Part shown: positions 18,030-26,689 of the stretch, one piece after another
How positions within the stretch are numbered: the stretch's first letter is position 1
How the letters are laid out: each line of letters begins with the position of its first letter
Source: Hyphomicrobiales bacterium
Lineage (GTDB): Bacteria > Pseudomonadota > Alphaproteobacteria > Rhizobiales > Rhizobiaceae
Length of the DNA: 64,000 nucleotides
Reading direction: 5' to 3'
NCBI GenBank assembly: GCA_900472625.1
Contig: UCIT01000039.1
Location: 51,668 to 115,667 of the forward strand
Translations under genes and position numbers: made by a program
Notes under the pieces: generated by a model
What the model saw: only the letters and a program-made list of their open reading frames with translations
The model's database searches: none
What the model was told of the DNA's origin: nothing

Positions 18030-18797
18030 GTGGCAATCGCACGCAGCGGGTGGAAACTCACCGACGGTGGGAACGAAATCGCATCGCGCGGAAAGCGCTC
18101 TGTGCGTGAAGCCCTATTGTCGACGATGGTCGAGAGGATTGTCACCGGCGAGTTTTCGGAGGGGTCCACCCTGCCAAATGAGGCCGAACTCACCGATCTG
18201 TTCGGCGTTAGCCGAACAAGCCTTCGCGAAGCGATGCAATATCTTTCGGCGATCGGAATGATCCGGTCTCGAACGAGAGCGGGGACCACTGTCCTTCCGC
18301 GCGAAAATTGGAGCTATCTCGATCCACTACTGCTTGATGTGATGCTTTCGGTGGGCGGTGACGAGTCTTTCTACACTTCACTGATAGATGCACGCCAATT
18401 GCTGGAACCAGCCGCAGCCGAGCATGCAGCACGGAACGCGACAGCCAAACAGCTATCGAGGATCGCCCAGGCCTTCGAGGACATGGTCGATGCCAACGCG
18501 CGTGACAATGAAGAGTGGAGCCGTGCGGATCTTGAGTTCCATACCGCAATTATTAACGCGAGCGGCAACTGGGTTTACCGTCAATTCGCTAGCGCCATTC
18601 GGGCCGCCCTACTCGCCAGCTTCCGATTGACCAATCGAGCCAGTCAGTCACATGAGCAAGCAATTCAGAAGCACCAAGACGTCTTGGAGGCTATCCGGGT
18701 CCGTGATCCTTTGGCGGCCAGGAAGGCGATGGAGATGTTGATTGGAGTCGCGCGGGCTGAAATCACCGACGCGCTCAAGAGAAACAAGATCGGCTGA
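18030..18797 (+). CDS. GntR-family transcriptional regulator, FadR subfamily
   Basis: A 255-residue regulator. The winged helix-turn-helix occupies about residues 25-90, with STLPNEAELTDLFGVSRTS and LREAMQYLSAIGMI. The C-terminal FCD domain shows DARQLLEPAAAEHAA and later LEFHTAII, whose residues normally bind a metal and the effector. The start is a GTG with a G-rich ribosome-binding site just before it; an ATG a few bases upstream is out of frame. It is divergent from the sugar-acid operon, as DgoR-type regulators are from galactonate genes, and probably represses that operon. Confidence 0.88.
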   Translation: MAIARSGWKLTDGGNEIASRGKRSVREALLSTMVERIVTGEFSEGSTLPNEAELTDLFGVSRTSLREAMQYLSAIGMIRSRTRAGTTVLPRENWSYLDPLLLDVMLSVGGDESFYTSLIDARQLLEPAAAEHAARNATAKQLSRIAQAFEDMVDANARDNEEWSRADLEFHTAIINASGNWVYRQFASAIRAALLASFRLTNRASQSHEQAIQKHQDVLEAIRVRDPLAARKAMEMLIGVARAEITDALKRNKIG

Positions 18798-19246
18798 TCA
18801 CCACAATGCCTTGGTATCATGGCGTGATGCTCGACAGTCTCGACGCGGAGGAAGTGGATCGAATGGTCGATGTCGTGAGTTTGCCGATCTAGCTCGCCGT
18901 GGCCAATTGCGTCCACTCCGATACAAGCGAGCAAGTTTGCGGGGCAGCGATACTTTTGCAACGACGCCCTGCTCGACGTCTTGTTATACAAGCAGAGCAA
19001 GTTTAGCGGTAGCCTTTCTAATGGCGAGCAAGGCCGTGGCGAATATCGGTGACCGACGCCGACCTCATTGATCTCTTACCAGCTCAATGCCACGCCGCGC
19101 AAATGCGACACGCAGGCTAGCTTGAAACGCCAGCAAGTCTCGGTTTGGCATGAACTCACATCTCAATAATCGCTGTGCCAGTCTTTAACAAGGCGCCGAT
19201 CCCCCTAAGTTCAGGGAAACGAGCTTCAACGGCAAGAGGTTAAGGT
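18798..19246. other. Intergenic region between GntR regulator and aldo/keto reductase
   Basis: About 450 bases with no supportable gene. Minus-strand open frames here have no family features. The promoter of the aldo/keto reductase should be in its right part; I could not identify boxes. Confidence 0.4.
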
Positions 19247-20128
19247 ATGACCGAGTACAGCGCGGTAAGGGCAGGAACTTTCAAAATTGGCAGCGATCTA
19301 GAAGTAAACCGGCTAGGCTTCGGCGCTATGCGTGTCACGGGCTCAGGCATATGGGGGCCTCCGATCGACCGTGACGAAGCAATCCGAACGTTGAAGCGTC
19401 TTCCTGCTCTGGGCGTCAACTTTATCGACACCGCCGATTCCTACGGTCCTGATATTTCCGAGTGGCTTATTAAAGAAGCTCTCCATCCCTACAGAGACGG
19501 GTCCATCGTTGCGACCAAGGGAGGGCTTGCCCGGCATGGCGCAGATATCTGGTTACCACTTGGGCGTCCTGAGTATCTTATCCAACAGGTTCATAAGAGC
19601 CTTCGAAACTTAGGCGTCGAGCAGATCGACTTGTGGCAACTCCATCGGATCGATCCCAAAGTCCCGGCAAACGAGCAATTTGACACGATCAAATCGTTGA
19701 TCGACTCCGGCCTTATTAAACATGCCGGTCTAAGCGAGGTCTCCGTGGCCGAGATCGAATCCGCCTCGAAGGTTTTCAAGGTTGCCACGGTGCAGAACCG
19801 ATATAATCTGGTAGATCGCACCAGCGAAGACGTGCTCGATTACTGCACAAAGCATGGAATCGGGTTTATCCCATGGTACCCCCTCGCCGCTGGCGACCTC
19901 GCCAAGTCTGGCTCGCTGCTTGATTACGTAGCCACTCAGCATGGAGTGTCGCCAAGTCAGATAGCCCTAGCCTGGGTACTCAAGCGCAGTCCCGTAATGC
20001 TGCCCATTCCCGGAACCTCCAAGGTCAAACACCTGGAAGAAAATGTCAGGGCTGCCGATGTCGATCTGACGGACGATCAATTTAACGCCCTCGACGCGGA
20101 AGGGCGAAAGGCGTTCCAGAGGAAGTAG
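19247..20128 (+). CDS. Aldo/keto reductase
   Basis: NADPH-dependent aldo/keto reductase of 293 residues. The catalytic tetrad is visible: Asp and Tyr in FIDTADSYGPDISEW, Lys in IVATKGGL and His in LWQLHRIDP. The C-terminal cofactor region includes PVMLPIPGTSKVKHLEENV. It is intact and complete. It is transcribed alone; its neighbour upstream is the GntR regulator and downstream a cyclase pseudogene on the other strand. A role in the nearby sugar-acid pathway is possible but not shown. Confidence 0.92.
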   Translation: MTEYSAVRAGTFKIGSDLEVNRLGFGAMRVTGSGIWGPPIDRDEAIRTLKRLPALGVNFIDTADSYGPDISEWLIKEALHPYRDGSIVATKGGLARHGADIWLPLGRPEYLIQQVHKSLRNLGVEQIDLWQLHRIDPKVPANEQFDTIKSLIDSGLIKHAGLSEVSVAEIESASKVFKVATVQNRYNLVDRTSEDVLDYCTKHGIGFIPWYPLAAGDLAKSGSLLDYVATQHGVSPSQIALAWVLKRSPVMLPIPGTSKVKHLEENVRAADVDLTDDQFNALDAEGRKAFQRK

Positions 20129-20384
20129 TGGGTTCGGAAAGCGATCTGTCGGCCTCATGGTCAACCACCCTCACCTGGCTCGTAACGGCCAACTTATCGC
20201 CATGGGGGCGCAGAAGAAGACAAGGATGGCGATTGGAGGGGGGAAAACGGCGAGGCCCTCTCCATGGAAGAGCTTTCCGGCGAAAGCGGAAGGATCGGCA
20301 CCGGCAACCTAGATGACGATGATGTTCCCTTCGGCAGCCACACCGGCTTTGTATAAACCGGCCCAATCCCAGCGCACTGGCGAC

Positions 20385-20955
20385 TTGGATCGCGGGCCGG
20401 TCTGGATAGATAAGCCCAAATACTGTGACTGGCGCTTCGAGACCTCGTAGCACGTGCGATCCAAGCTCATCGAATTTCGACGAAGGGCCGAGTTAATCTA
20501 CGAAGTCCGCGGAGAGCAGCACCGGCCGCTTGATTAATTTCGTCAGGTCATCCAACCGAGACGCAACATTGACGGCAGGCCCGATCGCTGTGAAATCCAG
20601 GCGCTTTCGAGATACGATATTCCCATACATCAAATCGCCAATGTGGACGCCAACGCCATACCGAAGCAGCGGCCTGCCGTCCTCTGCTAGCTTATCGTTG
20701 AGAAGCTCTATCCGTTGCCGGCCGTCGTCGATCGCCTTAAGCAGCTTTGCGCAGGCATTGGGATCGCTCAACGGGAAAATTGCAAGCAATCCATCACCCA
20801 TGAACTTCAGGATTTCGCCTTCGTGGGTCTCGGCAGGATCGCATAAGGCGTAAAATAGCCGTTCAGTATCTCGATAACATCATCTCGTGGCCAAAGGTCC
20901 GATAACGCAGTGAAATCGCGGAGTTCTCAGATCATGATCGCCGCGCTTACTCAAG
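20385..20955 (-). pseudogene. Adenylate/guanylate cyclase catalytic-domain pseudogene
   Basis: Minus-strand pieces of one class III cyclase domain lie in order: AAIMI, a TGA, then ELRDFTALSDLWPRDDV and IEILNGYF; after a frameshift near 20850, YALCDPAETHEGEILKFMGDG; then RYGVGVHIGDLMYGN; and, past an in-frame TAA at 20493-20495, KFDELGSHVLRGLEAPVTVFG. The N-terminal region before the catalytic domain is missing. With two stops and one frameshift the gene cannot make a cyclase. The family normally makes cAMP, and rhizobia carry many such genes. Confidence 0.8.
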
Positions 20956-21095
20956 ACCTGCCATGGCGATTCATCGACCCAACTCCCGGTTCGCTGGCGT
21001 TTCACATTGTACCGAGCCGACAGCCGGGCTTGCAATGCAAACCCGGCTGTTCATGCCGTTGGCCAGATATTCACCTGGCGGGCAAACCTTTGCGA

Positions 21096-21512
21096 TTAGG
21101 CCGTTCCGAGTTTTTTGCGAAGCTCGGCGTTCTCCGCACGGAGCTTTTCCGAGAGCGCTTTGCGAAGCTTTTGGTTTTCTTCCTCAAGCTTTAGCAGTTC
21201 CGAAAAGCCATCGATCGGCGCCAGTGTTGCGTCCACCTTGCGTGGTCCCCGCTTGGCTGGTTCAGCGTTCGCGATGGCAGCAGGCTTCTTTGAAGCGGCA
21301 GGCGCCTTGGCAACTGGTGCTTCGCTGGCCACTGACTTCTTCTTGCCCGGGCCACGGGTTTTCTTCACCGGCGCGCTTACCGATGCAGCGACAACGGCCT
21401 CCGAGGCTGCCTTCGGCTTTCGAAGGGCGCGGGTTTTCTTTTCCTTGGGCGCTGCAGGCGCTTCCACAGACGGGGTATCGGCTGCAGGGGACATGCTGGT
21501 TTCGTCAGCCAT
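21096..21512 (-). CDS. SyrB-like protein with C-terminal leucine zipper
   Basis: A 138-residue protein with a low-complexity, Ala/Pro/Lys-rich N-terminal part (APAAPKEKKTRALRKPKA) and a C-terminal coiled coil, LLKLEEENQKLRKALSEKL then RAENAELRKKLG. This layout matches the rhizobial SyrB / SyrB-like regulators, first described as repressors of exopolysaccharide (syrM) expression. The usual middle helix-turn-helix (IS-type orfA) section appears to be missing, so this is a shortened version. The ATG at 21512 has AAGGA eight bases before it; an upstream start at 21572 has none. Confidence 0.65.
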   Translation of the reverse strand: MADETSMSPAADTPSVEAPAAPKEKKTRALRKPKAASEAVVAASVSAPVKKTRGPGKKKSVASEAPVAKAPAASKKPAAIANAEPAKRGPRKVDATLAPIDGFSELLKLEEENQKLRKALSEKLRAENAELRKKLGTA

Positions 21513-22189
21513 GGGCGGAGTCCTTGAGATCGTAGACGTTCGTGAGAGTAATTTGTCACTGTCAGTATGCATGAGAGATGGTTTCCAATTTATTGACGGG
21601 AAAAGTGCAGCGCTCTCTCTGTTTTGCCAGGGGTGGCTTCGCAGATAGATGGAGCGACCGGACGGGCGCAGTCGTTCCTGCCTTCCGCAACGGCGTCGCT
21701 TTGCTAAGGCTCCTGCGGCTGCCCTCGTTCCGCCTGGTCGCGACGAGAATTTCCGAAATCCCGCAAAGGCGGCGCTTCTCTAATCGGCGGGCTGAGGTCA
21801 AGCTCTAGCTGGTCTATCCGTTAGCCAAGAAAGCAAGGGTTAGTCCGCAGTCGGCCGGCCCAAAGCGGACTTCTGGCTGGATCAGTAGGAAGCTGTCGGG
21901 AAACAGGCAATCGCCTCGGTTTCGCACTAACCTCAGCGAACTCTGCCGCAAGCGACAAGCATTTTCTCACCCGCTAAAACGACCTGCCCACTGCCTCGCC
22001 GAGAAAACGTACGGAGCCAAAAGCCATGCGCGTCGGCAACCCTATCATTTCTGATTAAGACGACCGGAGGAGGTTCGGCATTTTGCTAGGTCAGCAAACC
22101 GGTTCGCTTCTTTCAAGCCGGAAAACTCCAAGACATCCTGCTTGAAACCATCGTAACCCTCAAGATGATATTTTGTCGTCGAGGCGGTG
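21513..22189. other. Gene-poor region with one copy of a dispersed repeat
   Basis: Open frames on both strands here overlap and lack features. Positions 21847-21880 hold a sequence (CAGTCGGCCGGCCCAAAGCGG and flank) related to repeats at 60.25, 61.24 and 61.79 kb. The 5' end of the HU-gene remnant begins near 22190; stop codons occur in its frame further upstream. Confidence 0.4.
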
Positions 22190-22877
22190 ATCGCCTCAAT
22201 CACCCCTGCCGCGATCGCCGGACGTGAAACATCTCTCCCCGGATTTGAAAAATTCAAGGTGAGTGCGACGTGAAAGTCGCCTAAGTAACTGTTTGTACGG
22301 GATTTATATTCCGGGCCAAACCTGATGTTCCGTCATCAGTAGCCTACGGCACATGCGGGACTGGTAACGGTCCGGTGTGAAGCTGCCGGGACAATGTAGC
22401 CGGGCCTTAGGGCCATGTCGATGTCGTGAGGCAGAGGTATCTTCTGCGAGCATCAGTGCGGATGGGGCGCTAGGCTGGATGGTATGATCAATGCAAATGA
22501 ACCGCTGATAAACGTCGTGAAATTTGACAAGCCAAAGATGCTGACAGGCTTGAACCAAAAGGTGTGCGGTCGGCTGCTTCCCTTGACTTTGGAGGCACAC
22601 GGACGAAGGATCGCCGGCGGATAGGCAGGATCTTACCCACCCGCGTTATTTAGGTGAAACACGGTAAACCCGTATCGTCGCCCGGCAACGGGCAGGCCGA
22701 CCGGGAGGAAAGTTGTTGGCGGTGCGGGGCAGAGGATTTCGGTGAAAGCGAACGCCGGACTGTAATGGTTTGGACAGGGGTTGCGGCTCGCCACATCACC
22801 CCGCCCGAAAGGGAGCAGACTTCCGACGGGTTTCCCGTCGCGAGAGAATGTGCAGAACTCGGCAGGAGGACAGGCAA

Positions 22878-23697
22878 ATGACGGTCACAACAGTGACTGG
22901 CGCGGCCTCCCGCGAAGCGGTGAGCTGGGACCAGATTGACTGGCGCAAGGATTACCAACACGTGCGACGGCTGCAGATGCGTATTGCGAAGGCGGTTAGG
23001 GAAGGTCGCTGGGGCAAGGTGAAAGCCTTGCAACGGCTCCTGACCCACTCGTTCAGCGGCAAAGCGCTTGCCGTGAAACGGGTTACTGGAAATCAGGGAA
23101 AGAGAACACCCGGAGTGGACCGGATCATCTGGGACACACCGGATAAGTGCGTCAGAGGATTATTGTCGCTCAAACGGCGTGGGTATCATCCTTTGCCGTT
23201 GAGGCGGTATATATCCCGAAAGCAAATAGCAAGAAACTGCGTCCGAAACGACGGCAGACCCGAATTCGTACGGTTTCCGACCGTTTCGAGCGACCGTGAT
23301 GCGGCCCGCCAGTGCTATATCGCTCTGCGCGGACGAGGCACGGCGGAATGGGTCTTACATGCGGACATTGCTGGTTGCTTCGACGAAATCAGCAAAGACT
23401 GGCTCATCGCCGACATTCCATGGACAAGGTGGTGCTCCGGAAATGGCTGGACTCCGGTTACATACAGGATGGTGATCGGCACGCGACGAAAGCGGGTACT
23501 CCGCAAGGGGGAATAATCTCGCCCACGCTCGCCAACATGGCCTTGGACGGATTGGAAAAGATGTTACGGGACTTCTACGGCCCAAGACATCGCAACAGCC
23601 TGACCAAGGTCCACTTGATACGTTACGCCGATGACTTCGTCGTCACAAGTGGTTCGAAAAACTGGCGGCTCTGGTCAAACAGGGCTTGGCGGAGGCT
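22878..23697 (+). pseudogene. ltrA: Group II intron reverse transcriptase/maturase, broken
   Basis: The gene starts at an ATG with GGAGGA upstream and reads EAVSWDQIDWRKDYQHVRRL, the normal start of these proteins. One-base losses shift the frame near 23210, near 23300 and near 23420. An internal deletion of roughly 100 bases joins SKKLRP directly to TTADPNSYGFRPFRA. The later part still has GTPQGGIISPTLANMALDGL and the catalytic YADD (IRYADDFVVTSGS). Sequence after the fingers-palm region, including maturase domain X, is missing. The protein cannot be made in functional form. Confidence 0.85.
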
Positions 23698-23698
23698 T

Positions 23699-23732
23699 GA
23701 GCTGTATGCTGGGAAACTCGCGCGTACAGTTC
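23699..23732 (+). ncRNA. Group II intron domain V (catalytic hairpin)
   Basis: A 34-base element of the form GAGCUGUAUGC...GCGUACAGUUC, which folds into the conserved domain V hairpin with a GAAA-like loop and a two-base bulge. It sits between the truncated reverse-transcriptase gene and a domain VI-like stem, as expected. Confidence 0.8.
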
Positions 23733-23910
23733 TTAGGGAGAAGCGGCCCGGCAACGGGTCGTACCTACCCGACGGGCATCGCCTGAGCGCGAGGGTCGCA
23801 ATCCCGCGACCGGAGAAAAGATGACTGTTGCCGCTTCGAAGAAGCTGACCTTTGCGCCTGCCAAGGCGCTCAAGGATGCGCTGAACAAGTCAGCGCTCCA
23901 GCGACGCTGA

Positions 23911-24517
23911 TCACAAACCCCGCCTCTTGGAGGTTAGTTTTTCATTGTCGCATGTCGGCCAGCGGTCGATGGTTTCGTACCTGTAATTTCCTTGAGTACT
24001 GCCGATATCTGGCGGCTCATCGCGGCAGCCCGAGGCCTATCGATTCCCTATCGCCGCTGCGATCGTGTCGGCACGATCGCGCATGTCGCATGTTGGATTC
24101 TACATGGGACGAGCGATCGACCCGTCGATAAGCTGGGCTGGTCGACGGGCGGTTGTACGCCCCGTCGTTGAACGGAGGTGACAGCGAACCGATAGCGCGT
24201 CTTGGCGATACGATGCGGACCTGGCGGCCGGCCATGTTCTCTCCCTTTTGCGTGGGCTGGCAACGCTCCGTCTGCGTTCTCGATGGGCATGTCTGACCGG
24301 TGATCGGCTTCGCCTCGTTCTTTATCCCGCAACGAAGGCCGAAGACTTTCTTCCCCTGCCGGCGGAGCCGGCATTCCTCGCGCCATCAAGAAAGCCTTCG
24401 GCCTTCCCCCTTCACTTCGTTCCGGCCCTCCGGGTGCGGTACGATCGTCCCCGGTCTTTGCGACAGCCATCGAGGTCGCGAAGGGCGCGGCCCCGAAACA
24501 GCAAAAGGAACTTCAAC
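23911..24517. other. Intergenic region upstream of the DUF736 gene
   Basis: About 600 bases without a supportable gene. Long open frames on both strands are arginine-rich and featureless, as expected of non-coding high-GC DNA. The final part (24370-24510) is GC-rich leader sequence with the ribosome-binding site AAAGGA before the DUF736 start. Confidence 0.4.
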
Positions 24518-24829
24518 ATGGCAACCATCGGCACTTTCACCACCACCGACAACGGCTTCACCGGCTCGATCCGTACGCTTGCCCTCAACGTCAAGGCTCG
24601 TATTGCCCGCGTCGACAGCCCCTCCGACAAGGGACCCCACTTCCGCATCTACGCAGGCGCCGTCGAACTCGGCGCTGCCTGGCAGAAGCGCTCGGAGCAG
24701 AACGATCGCGACTACCTCTCGGTCAAGCTCGACGATCCGAGCTTCTCGGCCCCGATCTACGCGACACTCACGGAAGTCGAAGGCGAGGACGGCTACCAGC
24801 TGATCTGGTCCCGCCCAAACCGAGACTAA
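24518..24829 (+). CDS. DUF736 family protein
   Basis: A 103-residue protein beginning MATIGTFTTTDNGFTGSIRT and containing SDKGPHFRIYAG and LSVKLDDPSFSAPIYATL, which is the DUF736 pattern. The family is very common next to conjugation genes on alphaproteobacterial plasmids and integrative elements; its biochemical role is unknown. The ATG at 24518 has AAGGA upstream; a longer frame beginning at 24248 is not supported. A GGCCCG/CGGGCC stem follows the stop. Confidence 0.9.
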   Translation: MATIGTFTTTDNGFTGSIRTLALNVKARIARVDSPSDKGPHFRIYAGAVELGAAWQKRSEQNDRDYLSVKLDDPSFSAPIYATLTEVEGEDGYQLIWSRPNRD

Positions 24830-24869
24830 GCAGCAATTCGGCCCGACGAAAGGCGGGCCACCAATGCCT

Positions 24870-24914
24870 CACAAGGAGCTGAAACAGGCATCGACCCCGT
24901 CTCAGCTCCTTGTG
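24870..24914. repeat. Strong inverted repeat, 13-base arms
   Basis: CACAAGGAGCTGA at 24870-24882 is perfectly repeated in reverse at 24902-24914, with a 19-base loop. It lies about 40 bases after the DUF736 stop and has no T-tract on either side, so it is not a standard terminator. It may be an RNA structure or a protein-binding site. Confidence 0.6.
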
Positions 24915-25079
24915 GTGCCACGAGAGGTATGGGTCTGCTCAGACCAACTGGTCCGTGGATAGCGCGCAGCTTCAAGGACGCGCGGTTCCCCCAAAATGCG
25001 GTCGCATTTCGGCTCCCCTCCGCGCCGCGTTGCGGTCGCTACCGCGCTCCTTGACCCTGCCCCCTCTTCACGCCTGAGG

Positions 25080-25112
25080 GCGTCATCTTTCTCAAACATC
25101 AGGAGATGACGC
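25080..25112 (+). promoter_or_regulatory. Hairpin overlapping the ribosome-binding site of the next gene
   Basis: GCGTCATCT at 25080-25088 pairs perfectly with AGATGACGC at 25104-25112. The AGGAG ribosome-binding site (25101-25105) lies at the edge of the loop and second arm, and the ATG is at 25114. Folding would partly hide the site, so translational control is possible. Confidence 0.45.
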
Positions 25113-25113
25113 G

Positions 25114-25278
25114 ATGACCATCGAACAACATATCGAGGAATTGCGCGCTGAGTTGCTCAATGTTTTCGATGCCAGCGAGCGCCGTATGATCCAAGCGGAA
25201 CTGGAGTGCGCTTAGGCTGAACTGGCGGTCATCGCTGCTGAGAGTGACAGCCGGGTCGAGGCGAAGCCGCCGTTCTGA
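25114..25278 (+). pseudogene. Small plasmid-type gene with an in-frame TAG
   Basis: From a well-placed ATG (AGGAG eight bases upstream) the frame reads MTIEQHIEELRAELLNVFDA and SERRMIQAELECA, then TAG at 25213-25215, then AELAVIAAESDSRVEAKPPF and TGA. The two parts form one continuous helical heptad-like protein of about 54 residues, so the TAG looks like a recent nonsense mutation. A 33-residue product is the most that could be made. The function is unknown. Confidence 0.55.
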
Positions 25279-25360
25279 TTGGTGCAACGGTGGGCCCCTT
25301 CTCATTCGCGTACACGCGTCTCGCGCTGGTGCTACCTCCCGGCTCTCGCGCGAGAGGCGG

Positions 25361-25660
25361 TCATCGCAAAGCGCGAAAGGCCGCCCGGTGGCGGTAACCC
25401 TTTGCCCGCTTCTGGCGAAGCAGTGTGAGGAACAGATCGACTGCCTCCCGTTCCCGTTCGAACTTGTGCTCCATGCTTTGTCCGCGGCAACCTATGCGGC
25501 CCCATGACCGTATCAAACAGGTGCTGCCGAACAGCGTAGGCGCTATTTCCATGGCGTAGTAGCGTGCCATGTTTTTCGTGGCATCGGTGCGTTCGACATA
25601 ATGACGGTAGGGCTGTGTAAGCATGTCTGCAGAGTCCGACATTACTCCGTGATCGTCCAA
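25361..25660 (-). CDS. WGR-domain protein
   Basis: A 99-residue protein consisting mostly of one WGR domain: ATKNMARYYAMEIAPTLFG then CLIRSWGRIGCRGQ, the W-G-R core, and FEREREAVDLFLTLLRQKRAKGY. Free-standing WGR proteins are typical of rhizobial plasmids close to tra genes, and WGR domains bind nucleic acids in other proteins. The true start may be the methionine at 25642 or 25624 rather than 25660. Confidence 0.8.
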   Translation of the reverse strand: MDDHGVMSDSADMLTQPYRHYVERTDATKNMARYYAMEIAPTLFGSTCLIRSWGRIGCRGQSMEHKFEREREAVDLFLTLLRQKRAKGYRHRAAFRALR

Positions 25661-25858
25661 CGAGACTTATGAATCGGTTTGGCGTGATCGATTCAATCTG
25701 GTGAAGTCTTCGAAGCGTCAGATCTTGGGCGATCCGCCTTCGGTGTATGGCTCTCACCACGACGAACGAACTCGGCAAGCGGTCTTCGCCCATCTGGGTC
25801 ACGAGCCTCTCGCACCAGGCCTCCCAGGTTGCCGACACTCAACCCGGAGCAGTGTCAG

Positions 25859-26402
25859 CTAGCATGCATAGAGCCGGCTTCGCTGCACGCGGGCCGTTCC
25901 AAGTTTGATCGAGTTGGAGCCTTTAGGAGCGAGCGAGTTCTTGGTTGTTTCGACCGCCGCAGTACGTCTATCTTTGTATTTCCACTTCTTGCCCGTCGAC
26001 GATCGAATACGATCAAGGACAGGAGGCAGAAACGGGATAGCCTCCCACACAACCTCGTTTTCGAAAAGCATCTCGGCGTTTCGGTTACGCCAATCTACTT
26101 CCTTCTTCGCGACGAAGCGCGGCGCAATGTCAAGGAGGCCCGAGAGGCGCGAGAAGGACCGTCAGTGCGAAGCATACCGTTTGAACGGCAACTTTGACGA
26201 GTTCGGGCAATGCGTCGGCGTTCATTACCGCATACATGACAATGGCTGGTACGACGATAACGAAAATCACCCAAATCCAGATTGGTCCCATGATCGCGTA
26301 CCAATCTTTTCTCCAGTTAGCCTTGCTGCGTCTCCTATCCGAGACGTGATTAAAAGTGGTGAGATGTGGTTTTGCAAGGCTGGAACTTCGCGCGCGGGAC
26401 AA
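25859..26402 (-). pseudogene. Small membrane protein gene, apparently frameshifted
   Basis: From 26402 the frame encodes a polar start and then two hydrophobic segments, MGPIWIWVIFVIVVPAIVMY and VAVQTVCFALTVLLAPLG, ending at a stop at 26130. In another phase, starting at the same place, the DNA reads LLDIAPRFVAKKEVDWRNRN and continues to LGTARVQRSRLYAC at 25859. One indel near 26135 would join them into a single protein of about 180 residues. Alternatively the first part alone (26130-26402) is a real 90-residue membrane protein. No family is recognised. Confidence 0.4.
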
Positions 26403-26473
26403 TCACTGATGACGCTTGGTTGATGTCTGAACCCGCAGGCAAGATTTCTCTCGATGACCGGTCGGCCCATTGG

Positions 26474-26671
26474 CTAATAGCCGAGATAGGCAAGGATATC
26501 CGCGCCATAATATTCCCCCTCATCGTCGGCATGGGCGATGACTTCGCCGGTTGCTTCATCGATCAATGCCCTGTCATCGTCGCGGACCGCAGCCACCACC
26601 TCGTGGATGCGGCATTCCTCGATCGCGTCGTCAGCCGAGACCTGCGCCTCGCAGGCTTCCCAATATCTCAT
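26474..26671 (-). CDS. Hypothetical protein downstream of traG
   Basis: A 65-residue acidic protein, MRYWEACEAQVSADDAIEEC to GEYYGADILAYLGY. It starts 18 bases after the traG stop on the same strand, so it is probably co-transcribed with traCDG. Composition and spacing support a real gene; no family is recognised. Confidence 0.6.
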   Translation of the reverse strand: MRYWEACEAQVSADDAIEECRIHEVVAAVRDDDRALIDEATGEVIAHADDEGEYYGADILAYLGY

Positions 26672-26689
26672 TGATCAATCCTCCTGTGC

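Larger units (their letters stand above)
22263..23773 (+). mobile_element. Degenerate group II intron
   Basis: The 5' end reads GTGCGACGTGAAAGTCGCC, a group II boundary (GUGYG). The 3' end carries a 34-base domain V at 23699-23732, a domain VI-like stem and the terminal sequence CTACCCGAC. Between them lies a broken reverse-transcriptase gene. At 1.5 kb it is shorter than the usual 1.9-2.0 kb of its relatives because parts of the intron-encoded protein are deleted. The element is in the sense orientation of an HU-gene remnant. Boundaries are accurate to a few bases. Confidence 0.8.
22190..23910 (+). pseudogene. HU-type DNA-binding protein gene remnant, split by a group II intron
   Basis: Before the intron the frame reads GRETSLPGFEKFKV, and after it (from 23774) ASPEREGRNPATGEKMTVAAS, KKLTFAPAKALKDALNK and a stop at 23908-23910. 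Joining 22262 to 23774 keeps the frame (FKV-R-ASPE), giving the beta-arm and C-terminus of an HU/IHF-fold protein. GRNPATG is the DNA-contacting arm signature. The N-terminal half is not recognisable, and TAA and TGA codons occur in its place. The gene was therefore dead or has decayed since insertion. Confidence 0.75.

Noticed and set aside
22045..22257. A 70-residue minus-strand open frame next to the intron, protein-like at first sight
   Set aside because: The plus strand here encodes the HU 5' exon (GRETSLPGFEKFKV) in phase with the 3' exon, so the minus-strand frame is a shadow.
24048..24470. 140-residue minus-strand open frame upstream of DUF736
   Set aside because: Arginine- and proline-rich, no motif, no ribosome-binding site; typical of chance frames in GC-rich DNA.
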